Part shown: piece by piece, positions 51,502-62,092 of the stretch | Position numbering within the stretch: position 1 is the stretch's first letter | How the letters are laid out: the number at the start of each line of letters is the position of its first letter | Assembly (NCBI GenBank): GCA_036245525.1 | Contig: BTPG01000008.1 | Location: 24,881,199 to 24,945,198 of the forward strand | Direction: 5' to 3' | DNA length: 64,000 bases | Source of the DNA: Semisulcospira habei | Lineage: Eukaryota; Mollusca; Gastropoda; Semisulcospiridae | Position numbers and translations under genes: made by a program | The notes under the pieces: model-generated | Told to the model about the DNA's origin: nothing | Databases searched by the model: none | Seen by the model: only the letters and a program-made list of their open reading frames with translations

Positions 51502-51714
51502 TTAACCCATTTATCCCTAACCCACTACAGCAGGAGATGGATCAACCATGACAAATCAAGGGTAGTGCCAGATTAGCTTGGCACCTGATGGCTAAGCTGA
51601 TCTGGCCTTACCCTTAAATTATCATGGTCGATCCCACTCATGCAACTGGATAGTGCTTTGGTGACACCTTCAAAATTTGGGAAATGTGGCCTTGGGGTTA
51701 AATGGGTGTGGGTA
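51502..51714. repeat. Complete foldback MITE, family A
   Basis: TTAACCCATTTATCCC at the left and GGGGTTAAATGGG at the right; core CCAGATTAGCTTGGCACCTG. Confidence 0.82.
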
Positions 51715-52039
51715 CCATTTTTGTAGAGATGGATCACCTTGACAAAAAAGGTCTGCTGGCAGCCAAAGGGATAACTGAAAAACAGAAAGAAGAGGGATGG
51801 TGGCCTAACTCATTTCTATGCAACCATGATGATGACATGGTGTAGGCTCTGAACAATTGTGACCATGCCTCCAACTTCAAGGTAATTCAGTGGTTGGTGT
51901 CTGGTTATCCGGATGCTGCCAGCACCATCTGGCTCCACCCTGGAAGTGGAGCAGTGGATGTGTCACTATCCCTCAGAATAACTACCCAAGTTTAACCCCT
52001 TCCCTACCGCTGGTCACAGATTGTGTTTTTAAAAGTTTT

Positions 52040-52245
52040 GTTAACCCTCTTAGCCCCATAGCCGCAATTTCCAAACTTTTGGAGGCGTTGTCTAAGGACT
52101 ATGTACCAAATGTAGGAGATGGATTGATCATGATAATTCAAGGGTAGCGCCAGATGAGCTTGGTGCCTTCAGGTGCCAAGCTTATCTGGCACTACCCTTT
52201 AATTATCATAATCAATCCATTTCCTGCTGCAGGGTCCTTGGGCTA
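52040..52245. repeat. Complete foldback MITE, family A
   Basis: TTAACCCTCTTAGCCCC and GGGCTAAATGGGTTAA ends. Core GGTGCCTTCAGGTGCCAAGC. Confidence 0.88.
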
Positions 52246-52451
52246 AATGGGTTAATACAATGCCAAAGAGTTCCAGTTGTACAAAGCATGTAGCATATGG
52301 TACAAAGTGGTGTTAGCATGAGACATACATACTTATGAGTCCCCATGGTTTTGGGGGCTCATGAGGATCTATATCTCTTGCAGTTGGGTGGTGTTCACAT
52401 TTTCTTGCCAGTGAAGGGATTAAGCAGCAAGTTATAAATGTGGGACAGTCT

Positions 52452-52495
52452 TGGATTTTGGACCCTTACGGTTGTAATGTCCAAAATCACAGCCC
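52452..52495. repeat. Palindrome, family C
   Basis: GATTTTGGACCCTTACGG then TGTAATGTCCAAAATC. Confidence 0.65.
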
Positions 52496-53009
52496 AAACA
52501 CAGATGTCATTCTCAATCTTGGGCACACTGGGTCTAGATCTGGATTGAGTAGCGCAGGATGAATACTTGGACCAGATATCAAGTACAGTGTATTAGAACT
52601 TCAAGTGTCTAGATAAGTTGTCTAAAGTGGCTGTTGTTTATATGACTGACAGCGACACATTTTTGGCAATTTTTAACTTCTGTTACATTTGTACTTTAAA
52701 CTCACAAACATGCGCACACACACACACGCAAGAATGAACCCACACATAAACACACGTGTGTGTGTGTGTATGTGTATGTGTGTGTGAGACGGTAAGACAT
52801 AAGGTACATCCTATGTGCCTGATGTAGCCACCCATTTGTGGTCTATGGCCCAAGTGCTGTTACCACCCCAGGACTGCATAAGATGACTCCCTGTAAAAGT
52901 GACCACATAACCACAGATTTGTTATTTGGCTGCTTTTTCCAGGTGTATGTAATTTTGTGCTGGTCTATGATTCTGGACCTTACAGCCATTGACTGTAAGA
53001 TTTAAAACA

Positions 53010-53640
53010 GAAACCAGCACACATACAAAATATACAAAGGTATTATGAAATGCATGATAGGTAGGTTCTGTCTGTCGAAAGATGTACGTACTACAAATAA
53101 AAGTATTTGTTTTCCACCTTGTAATCTGTTGAAGTCAAGGTAACTACTACAGATAGCATGAGCTTCACAGAATCATGTATGTTATCGTCAGCAACAGGAT
53201 CTCATTTGTCTGTCAGATTACACAAAGAAAAATAACAACAACATTGAATTGATCAAGTCACGCAAAAGTTAACAAATTCGGTCTTACTGGTACATGATGC
53301 ATTAAGTGCACTGATTTATAAAAATGCCAGCAATTTAGCAGTTTATCGTGCCCTTAAAGAACTACATGTATTCAGTATGTTACAAATATGTAATTATCTA
53401 CATTGTTATCTTTGTGACCTTATGGCTGGATATCGCTTTTGCTATTTAACAATATACAGTCACGTCATTGACCTCACAAAATAGCATCATCGCCATTTGA
53501 TTGGTGTGCATTTGTCCTATCAAGTGAGTGGAAGATCTCTACATTGTCATAGCTCATTGTGAAATGGAAATTGTTGGTCAAAGAGTCATCTGTGCATATC
53601 TTAAGAAGAGGCACTTGTAGCTGAACATTGTAGTGTGTGG
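53010..53640. other. No supported gene
   Basis: AT-rich single-copy-looking sequence upstream of the possible exon at 53646. No strong element or ORF. Confidence 0.5.
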
Positions 53641-53645
53641 TAACA

Positions 53646-53711
53646 ATGTACTACACACCCAAAAGCTCTGAGAGGAAGCGTGTGTTAGCTAAACGTGCTG
53701 CCTACCAAAAG
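53646..53711 (+). CDS. Possible first coding exon of an unrecognised gene
   Basis: ATG-led 22-codon frame (MYYTPKSSERKRVLAKRAAY) after an in-frame stop at 53631, ending in AAG with a consensus donor GTATGT. The product is basic. Phase 0 at the donor would join the candidate exon at 56507. No homologue recognised; support is only the start, donor and coding feel. Confidence 0.35.
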
Positions 53712-54086
53712 GTATGTCAAGTCATTAATTTCATAGCACCGCAGATTAAGAAATTCTCATAAAGCAAGAAACACTCTTAGGAAAAGTACATTTATGTTTG
53801 TGTTGTAATTGTCCTTTCTATACCTTTCTTTCTTGTGGGATTTTCTTTTCATTTTGCACTTGATGGTAATCTTTTTATTGTGTGGACAGTGGACTTTGCA
53901 GGTATCCCTGATAAACTACAACAGAAGATATATCCACCATGATGGTTCAAGTGTGTGTCAAAATAGCTTTGTGCCCTTAAGTCCTGATATCACCCTCGAA
54001 CTAACATGGCTCCAGAAAGGGTTATTGTATTTTCTCAGGGGACAAAATCCCAAATTTTTAAATTTCAACCTCAGAGCTCAACGTGT

Positions 54087-54160
54087 TAACCCTTTGGCTG
54101 TCTGTAGCGCTTTTTGTGGCTCTGAATCCTGCAGGAATCATTATCAGCCAATGGGTAATG
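54087..54160. repeat. MITE family B, partial
   Basis: TTAACCCTTTGGCTGTCTGT...GAATCCTGCAGGAATCAT; the right arm is lost. Confidence 0.65.
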
Positions 54161-54370
54161 ATGACCAGAGACACGATGCATTTGAGCAAAAGTAAGAACA
54201 CAGACAAGCCTCCGGCTAAGCTCCCACTTTTGACTAGGTGCTACTTGCTGAAGATATTGACCATGTTTTTCAAGGGTAGTTTCAGGCTAGTTTTGGCACT
54301 TTTTATGTCAATTTAACCCTTTGGGTGTCAATACCGTTTTTTTCATGATGATTCCTGCAGGGTTAACACA

Positions 54371-54575
54371 TTAAACCCCAGAACAGAAATCCCCAAATTT
54401 TGAAGTTGCCCTCTGAAGGACTGTATTGCAATTCTAGGGACAGATCAAGCATGATAGCTGAAGGGTGGTGCCAGGATAGCTTGGGGTCTATGGGCGCCAA
54501 GATATTTTGGCACCACCCTTGAACTATCATGCTCGATCCATGTCTTGCTGTGGTGTGTCGGGCTGAATGAGTTAA
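54371..54575. repeat. Complete foldback MITE, family A
   Basis: Left TTAAACCCCAGAACAG, right GGGCTGAATGAGTTAA; core AGGATAGCTTGGGGTC with its partner. Confidence 0.82.
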
Positions 54576-54591
54576 GTCTGGCATTACCCTT

Positions 54592-55056
54592 GGGCAGTGG
54601 GCAGATGTTCACATCTGCACGGGACATAGACGACCCCGCCCTCCACGAGTCGCCTGCTGCCTTGCAGGCCTGGCCGCTTGGCTGCGGAAAGGCTAAGGGA
54701 GGAAACCCCTGACATCAAAGCCCCCGTGTCTCCGGGGAAGGCTTTTGAGCCAGAGACTAGGACAAGGACAGTCTGATATAAAACCTACTACCCGAGGACC
54801 TCGATGCCATCGTCCCAGCTTGCTAGGCCATGGCAGATGAACCAAGGGTTTAAAGGGTGGGGCCAGTACTGCGCACACTGCACTCCACCAAAAAGCTCCA
54901 CCGCGCAGGTTTTAGGAAACGTCCACGGACCATGACACACTGCGGTCGAACCTGCCTGTCTCGGATTGGCCTCCGCAGCCACGAACAAGCCTGCAGACGT
55001 CGTGGGCAACTCCTATAAAATCTTCGTTCGCGAAGCCAAGCCAAGAGACGAGAGAG
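54592..55056 (+). mobile_element. Internally deleted LINE family B derivative
   Basis: ACCCTT at 54586-54591 and 55057-55062 flanks a 465-bp insert in a MITE A remnant. The last 115 bases are the LINE B 3' end (TGCGGTCGAACCTGCCTGTC to AAGCCAAGCCAAGAG). The first 345 bases are GC-rich and match nothing else here; the guess is that they are the LINE's 5' end, with the middle deleted. Confidence 0.65.
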
Positions 55057-55446
55057 ACCCTTGAATTGTCTTGGTCAGTCCATCTCCCACTGTAAAATGT
55101 CAGACCTGAATGTCTATCAGGAGACAATCTATGAGACTAGGACACCCACGTCATATGCACTAATATTTAAAGAAGAGAAAAAGCATGATAGTTCAAGGGC
55201 TGTGCCAGAAAGGTTTGACACCTAAATGCACCAAACTATTCTAAGACTTACTTTTGCTGTGCCCTCATGCTGGCTGTGTGCGGCTTGCCATGGAAAGGCT
55301 GCGCATGGACAGCACAAACCTACAGTTGTTTCAGCCTAACTCCAGCACCTTTGAGTTGTATTGTCAGTTTTGTTGTTGCTCTACCTTCATGTACGTTCTT
55401 AACATTTAAGTTTATTTTCTAAGTGAATTAGACTACCATGCTTTAA

Positions 55447-55448
<2 letters not shown>

Positions 55449-55527
<79 letters not shown>
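55449..55527. repeat. (TG)n microsatellite
   Basis: About 39 uninterrupted TG units. A second, shorter run lies at 55829-55850. Confidence 0.97.
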
Positions 55528-55528
<1 letters not shown>

Positions 55529-55559
55529 ATATTTATGCCTTTGAATAAGTCTTTTTATG

Positions 55560-55734
55560 CTAACACATTTTTCCCTAGGACCGAAATCCCCAAACTTTGA
55601 AGTTGCCCTCTGCAGGACTGTATTACAATTCTAGAGGCAGATTGAGCATGATTGTTCAAGGGTGGTGGCAGAATAGCTTGGCGCCTATGCTCGATCCATG
55701 TCCTGCTGTAGTATGTTAGGACTGAATGAGTTAA
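55560..55734. repeat. MITE family A with deleted arm
   Basis: Outer left arm CCGAAATCCCCAAACTTTG and outer right GGACTGAATGAGTTAA are present; the second core arm after TAGCTTGGCGCC is missing. Confidence 0.75.
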
Positions 55735-56268
55735 CTGTTTCACTTTTCCATTTTAATTACTTTTTATGTATTACATGTGTGCATTAATTTTCTAAGTGTA
55801 ATAGACTACCATGCTTTAAATAAATGTATGTGTGTGTGTGTGTGTGTGTGATGGTGTGTGTGCATGTGCCAATGTGGGTGCATATGCCTTTGAATTAGCT
55901 TTTTGATGTTAATTGTTTCAATTTTTAATTTTAATTCCTTCTTATGTATTATTACATGTGTGCGTGTGTATGCGTGCAAGGACATGATTGAAAAGAGGTG
56001 CCTGTACTTGATCGTTTATCCTCAAGAGATAAAGTTTCATTTTATTTCAAACTATTCTCTCACCATTCTTGAACTGTCTGGGTCTGTCCTCTCCAGCTGT
56101 AGAATGCAATGGATGAATGGGCTGTCAGGTGACACTGCATTAGACTAGGGCAGTCAGTTGTCAAAAGGTGACCACTTTTGCATTGATCTTTACAGCCTGA
56201 CTATAGCCACGTGAAGGCTGCAGGGAAATGAACATGGAAAATAGGTTTGGTATTATAACTTTCGGGTG

Positions 56269-56454
56269 TTAACCCATTACATCCTGAGGCTGAAATGTGT
56301 TATTGTCCTATGCTGGCTACATTACTGATAATAGGAGACAGATCAACCATTGTGATTCAAGGGTGGTGCCAGAATAGCTTGGCGCCTTAGGCGCCAAGCT
56401 ATTCTGGCACTACCCTTGAATTTCAAGGAAGTGTATCAGCATGGAAAGGGTTAA
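56269..56454. repeat. Complete foldback MITE, family A
   Basis: TTAACCCATTACATCCTG and CATGGAAAGGGTTAA ends; core AATAGCTTGGCGCCTTAGGC is a perfect palindrome around CCTTAGG. Confidence 0.88.
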
Positions 56455-56506
56455 TTGTGTCGTTTGCATGATTCACACAGTATGTTCCTTTTTATCTGTG
56501 TTACAG

Positions 56507-56544
56507 AGAAGACCGAGGAAAATGTTATCCAGTCCTGAGAAAAA
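56507..56544 (+). CDS. Possible small internal exon
   Basis: Good acceptor (TTTTTATCTGTGTTACAG) and donor (AAAAA/GTAAGC) around a 38-bp frame giving RRPRKMLSSPEK. It leaves two extra bases, which does not fit the phase-0 acceptor at 57617, so either an exon is missing or this is not real. Confidence 0.3.
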
Positions 56545-56549
56545 GTAAG

Positions 56550-57610
56550 CCTGTTCTTGGATGGCATCCATCTCCATCAGACTCGCCCTTCCTACGCCTT
56601 TGTGATGCACACCAAGAACACTAAGTCACCACCACAGCCTCTCCTGCCTCTGTATCTCCTGCATAACGTATCCTGCGCTTGGATTTAAAAACTGGATTAC
56701 CCACGTCTGCATAATGACACACCAGAAAAAGACTTCGCACAAGCTGACCCTTTCTCTGCACCAGTTGAAACCTGGCTGAACGTGCACACGCCATGTCAAT
56801 GTTCAATCAATGAATCATGAAATGTACAACTTGCACTGTTGTCTCAAAGAGTGCACTGTGATTTTGTGTGGCTATCTGCACTGCTTTGTCTAACCCCTCA
56901 TGGAGCTTTTAACAAATCCCTGCAGAAACTGTGCTTTTCCCCACTCTTCATTAGTTATGAGGACGTTTCAAAGAAAGACACAAAATAAAGCCATGAATAT
57001 AACTAAAATGTTTTCAGTCGCAAACTGCTAAATATAAGAGTCCTTGTATAATCACATCACTTTCAAAATATTGACAGGTTGAGTTCACTTTGAACAGATT
57101 TGTTCATGATAATTTGGAGTTTATAATTGTGCCATGACAAAATATCCTCAGACTTATTGAACTCAGTGTTTGCTAGCCTAAATATATGTTTCCAGCTGTG
57201 TAATTTTCAGACACTGTCGTCTTCATGCTTGATCTGATTGTCTCCCTTACATCACTCCCTTGCCTATGCACTCCACCCAGGAATAATAAACTCCAAAGTA
57301 ATTTATAGATCTGAGATAGTCTCATAAATACATTTTGTATGTATATGAGTATGTTTTATCTGTTTACTATATTTTACTCTACAATTTGCCAGTTTAGGCA
57401 CATGTGATGTAGCTCATTTTTGTGACAAAGTAAATATTTTTAAGGACCGTTCTTATCAAATCGTGAACTTAAAAAAAACAACTGACTTTCTTCACATTTA
57501 ACTCTATCAAAAGAATCTTAATGCTGAAGTATTTGATGTTCACAATACAAAATGTGCCATATTATGATTAGTTTTTGTTTTTATTGTTTTCCCTAAATTC
57601 TTCTGTGATA
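56550..57610. other. No supported gene or element
   Basis: AT-rich sequence between the candidate exon and the terminal exon; it ends in a long pyrimidine tract that serves the 57617 acceptor. Confidence 0.5.
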
Positions 57611-57616
57611 ACGCAG

Positions 57617-58600
57617 TTTAGAATGTTACCTTTTACACCAAATTCATATATCCCTGTACCTTCTCCCGAAACGAACATTTCTGAAAGGCGTTATGAATAC
57701 ATTACTGACATTCCTGAAGGACGCTATACAAATTATGACTACATTCTGCACTCAAATTTTCACGACAGATCACTGGGCAGAGCTGGTCTGACCCAGTCAG
57801 TGTCTGTGGGTCCTGCTACTGACAACACTGGGAGATTAGGTACTGACAATGATGACAAACGGAGTTTTAGTGAGACAGTGCAAGTGGTCCCTGTGTCCGA
57901 TGGTTACCAAGTCCTTCGCCCAGATGGGCAGCGACAGAGACAAAGGCGAAGGCACCGTAGAGGGGGGTCAGAGCCCATGTCACAAGCTGTTGAGGCCAGC
58001 TTGGCTGGGCGTCGATTTAGCCGTAACATTGGTAGCTTGGACATGCAAAAAAAGATGGAAAACAGATTGTCTTTGGCCAGGCTGCGGTCAGATATCACCC
58101 AATCCATGGACGTTCGTCGGACAAGCATGGATACTTTGTCCGTGGCAAATCGAAGCTCACCACTGGTAAAGCGACGTACTGTTCCATCATCAAACACCAC
58201 AGCTGCAGTGCTTGGAAACGGTCCAGTCACTCTTTCAGTCCCAAAAGAGCAGATAACCAGTTCGCATGAATCTTTGATGCCATCACCATCACCCCAACTT
58301 GCTGTCAAAAACAGTAAGAAAGAGGAAGAGTTTCAGTGTGGCTGTCAGAAATACCACTCGCACACATTTAAGGGTCGAGTGGTGAATAAGGAAATCATGA
58401 GGGAGGCACATCGATTCATTGAGACGCTGACGGAGTCCATGATGGATGGAGAGAAACGTGAGGAAAAGCATGAGGATCTTCGCAACATCTTCTGGACACC
58501 CTCTCTCTCGTTCCACCCATTCCAGCATGGAGACAAACTGGTGAGCCATAACATTACTCCATATGTGAAGATGTGTTTGACATCAAACGCCAGTGAATAG
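57617..58600 (+). CDS. Terminal exon of an unrecognised basic, Ser/Arg-rich protein
   Basis: A 327-codon open frame starts right after a T-rich tract and CAG acceptor and ends at TAG 58598-58600. No transposon similarity. Segments seen: a Tyr-rich start (YEYITDIPEGRYTNYDYILH), a strongly basic stretch (GQRQRQRRRHRRGGSE), short Ser/Arg phospho-like patches (DVRRTSMDTLS, RRFSRNIGS), and a compact end with Cys and His (FQCGCQKYHSH) and a charged helix (MMDGEKREEKHEDLRNIFW). The first ATG is 57623, so a single-exon gene starting there is also possible. No membrane segment is evident. I do not recognise the family; a regulatory, largely disordered protein is only a guess. Confidence 0.6.
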   Translation, partial: FRMLPFTPNSYIPVPSPETNISERRYEYITDIPEGRYTNYDYILHSNFHDRSLGRAGLTQSVSVGPATDNTGRLGTDNDDKRSFSETVQVVPVSDGYQVLRPDGQRQRQRRRHRRGGSEPMSQAVEASLAGRRFSRNIGSLDMQKKMENRLSLARLRSDITQSMDVRRTSMDTLSVANRSSPLVKRRTVPSSNTTAAVLGNGPVTLSVPKEQITSSHESLMPSPSPQLAVKNSKKEEEFQCGCQKYHSHTFKGRVVNKEIMREAHRFIETLTESMMDGEKREEKHEDLRNIFWTPSLSFHPFQHGDKLVSHNITPYVKMCLTSNASE

Positions 58601-58736
58601 ACCATTGCATCTTATGGTGTGCATTGTGAAACACATCTTTACACACACAATGTGTGCCCACTTCAATTTCAACTGCCAACGTGAGAATTGAAAGTTTCAG
58701 TGGTCACAAATGTGTCAGACTCTTGATAGTGAGAAA

Positions 58737-58999
<263 letters not shown>

Positions 59000-59130
59000 T
59001 GATTTTTATTTATTTTGTGTACATTTATGACATGATTGATAGTCTGGGCGTCTGGGATACTTTTCTCTGAGTGTTTAAATGATAAAATCTTAAATTTGCA
59101 ACTCATGTATTAAATTATACAGCCCTGATG

Positions 59131-60070
59131 GTAGTTGGACAATATGACAAAAGATGTTATGCTGAATAGATGATATGCTGACGGACGTTTTGCCAAACAG
59201 ACAATTTGCCAAGAGGACGATATGCTGATGGACACTTTGCTGAACAGACCCTATGCTATATGGATGCAATGATTACTGGTGTTATTCATTTGTCAAAACT
59301 GACGTTTGCGTGTATGTATGTAAGTATGTATGTTTTGTTGAAGCTCTCAATGCATGGTTGTTTTATTGAAACCATAAAACAGGAAATTAGAAACAGGGAA
59401 AGAGGAAGTTAGCAAAAACAAGGAAATAGAACATTGAAATAGAAAATCCGCTGAAATCCTGTTAACCCCACAGCCACATTTCCCAAATTTTGGATGTGTT
59501 AACTAATGACTATGTACCACTTTCAGGAGACTGATTGACCATGATAATTCAAGGTTAGTGCCATATTAGCTTGGTGCCTGAAGGTGCCAAGCTAATCTGG
59601 CACTACCCTTGAATTATCGTGGTCAATACACCTCCTGCTGTAGGATGTTGGGGCTAAATGGGTTAATAAAAAGGGAGTTACACGCGTTTGTGTACATCAA
59701 CATGCCATGTGTAGCCATTGACAAGCTTCCTGAGGTGGTCACTGATGTTGCTGTACAGCTTCTTTTTTCTATATGTGATGATCTCTATTTGTATTTCAAT
59801 TAGCCTGTTCTTCTTTAAGTTGAGGGCAGGGGAGGGGCACATTGATGTAAAAAATATATAAATCAGTTCACATGGCAGAAATTTTGATGCAGAGTATGTC
59901 TGTTGTAGGAGAAACTATAGGATAGAGTGGCGTATTGTTCATTCGGCATGTCATTTATCAGCATATCGTCTGTTCGACATATCGTTTGTCGGCCCTGTGT
60001 CTTTTGGGTGTATCGTCTATCGGCATATCATCTGTTGGCATACTGTCCACCAGCATATCATCTGGCCATG
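59131..60070. mobile_element. Foldback-like element with repetitive inverted ends
   Basis: A block at 59136-59260 is made of 15-17 bp units near AGACGATATGCTGAAC. A block at 59935-60066 has the same units on the other strand (GCATATCGTCTGTTCG). The direct repeat GCCCTGATG flanks the whole (59122-59130, 60071-60079). The interior has no transposase and holds a nested MITE A. Confidence 0.72.
59462..59666. repeat. Complete foldback MITE, family A
   Basis: TTAACCCCACAGCCACATTT and TGGGGCTAAATGGGTTAA ends; core CATATTAGCTTGGTGCCTG with its partner. Lies inside the Foldback-like element. Confidence 0.88.
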
Positions 60071-60099
60071 GCCCTGATGCCTTACATTTACAGCAGAAG

Positions 60100-60200
60100 A
60101 TAGTTCAACCTAGATAGTTTTGACTTCAAGGTTGGTGCCAGAAGTGCTTGGTGCGTTGATGTGCTAAACTATTCTGGCAACACTCATGAATTATTTTGGT
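60100..60200. repeat. MITE family A, diverged
   Basis: TCAAGGTTGGTGCCAGAAGTGC...AAACTATTCTGGCAACACTCATG retains the core only. Confidence 0.65.
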
Positions 60201-60831
60201 CATTCTTCCTCGAACACTTTCTTCTTCTTCTTCCTCGAACACATTTTTGGTCATTCTACCGAACACGGTATGCAGTCGTAGGAGACAACCCCTAAAGTTT
60301 GTAATTTCATGTTATGGCAAAGTCTTGCAGAGTAGCAAATTATTTTCCTTGCATAGTTGCCTAATTCTTGTTTGAAAAATGCCATTACACTGTGCTTTGC
60401 GAAACTTGTCCAAGTGGAACACGGTAGCAGATTATCTCCCTTACACTATCTTAGTAGCACATACCTTGCTATTAACGCCTTCACTGCTAGTAAAAAGTGA
60501 ACTTGATCCAACTGCATCCTTGCCTCATGCTGACAGTACTTTATTTTCATGTTCTTTGGATCAATAACAGCTGCGCAAAATAAACAAGTGTGTCTGTGTG
60601 TGTGCATTTGCTGTGTATCCCAGCCGCCATAGATTTTCATTAGGCGTGTCGACATGGCATAATAAACGCAAATGGTGCTGAAATTTTGTTCACATATTTA
60701 TGCTTAATGGTATTAAACGTAAATATAACTCTACTTATAATACATTTTGAACAACACAACAGAGGCCACTGTGACTTTTTGTAGTTTTGAAATCTTGAGT
60801 ATGAATTATATCGTAAGGAAAGGGACTGGAA

Positions 60832-60994
60832 CCCTTTTAGCCCCAGGTCCTATTTCTCAAAGTTTGGAGGTGTTGCCTAACGACTGTGTACCAGTTGCAG
60901 GAGATGGCTTGACCATGATAATTCAAGGGTAGTGCCAGATTAGCTTGGCGCCTGAAGGCATCAAGCTAATCTGGCAGCACCCTTGAATTATCAT
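60832..60994. repeat. MITE family A cut by an RTE insertion
   Basis: ACCCTTTTAGCCCC outer left arm and core CCAGATTAGCTTGGCGCCTG are present. The right arm stops at CTTGAATTATCAT where the RTE tail begins. Confidence 0.82.
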
Positions 60995-61864
60995 TACTTA
61001 CGCCTGTCACTCCTCCCAGGGTATAGGCCGTTGACGAGAGGCCTCCAGCGACTCCTGTCCTGTGCTTCTCCTTCTGTTTTACTCCAGGTGGTTCCCAGTC
61101 TCTTGATGTCTGCTTGGAGGTCTCGACGCCAGGTATTTCTCGGCCTGCCTCTTTTTCTCTTTCCCTGGGGGTTCCATGACAATGCCTGCCTAGTGATACT
61201 GGAAACTGGCTTCTCAGACTGTGACGAATCCATCCCCATCTTCTTCACCCAATTTCATTCTCTGCTGTTATCTGCTCTGTTCTCTCCCAGAGTCTGACGT
61301 TGCTGATCTTCTCTGGCCAGTGGATTTTCAAGATTCTTCTAAGGCAACTGTTTATGAAGATCTGTACTCTGTTGACTGTGGTTTTTGTCAACCTCCATGT
61401 CTCTGCTCCATATAGGAGAACTGCTTTTACGTTGGAGTTTAATATCCGGACTTTGGTGTGTTGTGACAGCTCTCTGGAACTCCACACTTTTTTTCAACTG
61501 AAGAAAGGCTGCTCTTGCTTTACCAATTCGTGCTCGGACATCTGCATCAGTGCCACCTTTTTTGTCGATGATGCTCCCGAGATAGGTGAAGGACTCTACC
61601 TCCTCCAACGGGGTGCCAGCAAGCAAGATTGTTTCTTCCCTGGTTGCGTTCATCCTCATTGTCTTTGTTTTCTCTTTGTGGATGGTGAGGCCCACTTGGG
61701 ACGAGATGTCAGCAAGCCTCATGGTCTTGTCCTGCATTTGTTGATGAGTGTGGGACAGTAAAGCCAAGCCGTCTGCAAAATCGAGGTCATCAAGCTGTGT
61801 CCACAATGTCCACTGTTTTCCGCTTCTTCTCTGCACAGTGGTCCTCTTCATGACACAGTCTATG
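60995..61864 (-). mobile_element. RTE-like LINE 3' part (copy 4), interrupted by Gypsy
   Basis: The tail (GTAA repeat) at the left abuts a MITE. Coding remnants 61872-60994 include [26 protein letters not shown] and [14 protein letters not shown]. The catalytic box reads FADG instead of FADD. The sequence stops at CAGTCTATG, where the Gypsy LTR starts. Confidence 0.87.
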
Positions 61865-62059
61865 TGTAACATAGTGAACTGAACTCAGTGTCTGATCTGT
61901 ACTCACCATCACTATATTTCACAGCAATCTATACTCACTATACTGTATTTGACATTGGCTTGCCACCGGTTGTACTCTTGACATGCTGCACCCGACTGCT
62001 GGTGGGGGTTTTGCTTAATAAACAAAAGGAACCCTTACTGCGACTTCATGCCTGTTACA
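61865..62059 (+). repeat. Gypsy 5' LTR, 195 bp
   Basis: Starts TGTAAC and ends GTTACA, the required inverted ends. It is inserted directly in the RTE copy, and the primer-binding site follows. The 3' LTR lies outside the window, so the pair cannot be compared. Confidence 0.8.
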
Positions 62060-62061
62060 TC

Positions 62062-62076
62062 TGGTGTCAGAAGTGA
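62062..62076 (+). other. Primer-binding site, tRNA-Leu type
   Basis: TGGTGTCAGAAGTGA begins two bases after the LTR. TGGTGTCAGAAG is the complement of the common 3' end of tRNA-Leu and is used by many metazoan Gypsy elements. Confidence 0.75.
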
Positions 62077-62092
62077 CTCAACCCCCATCAGC

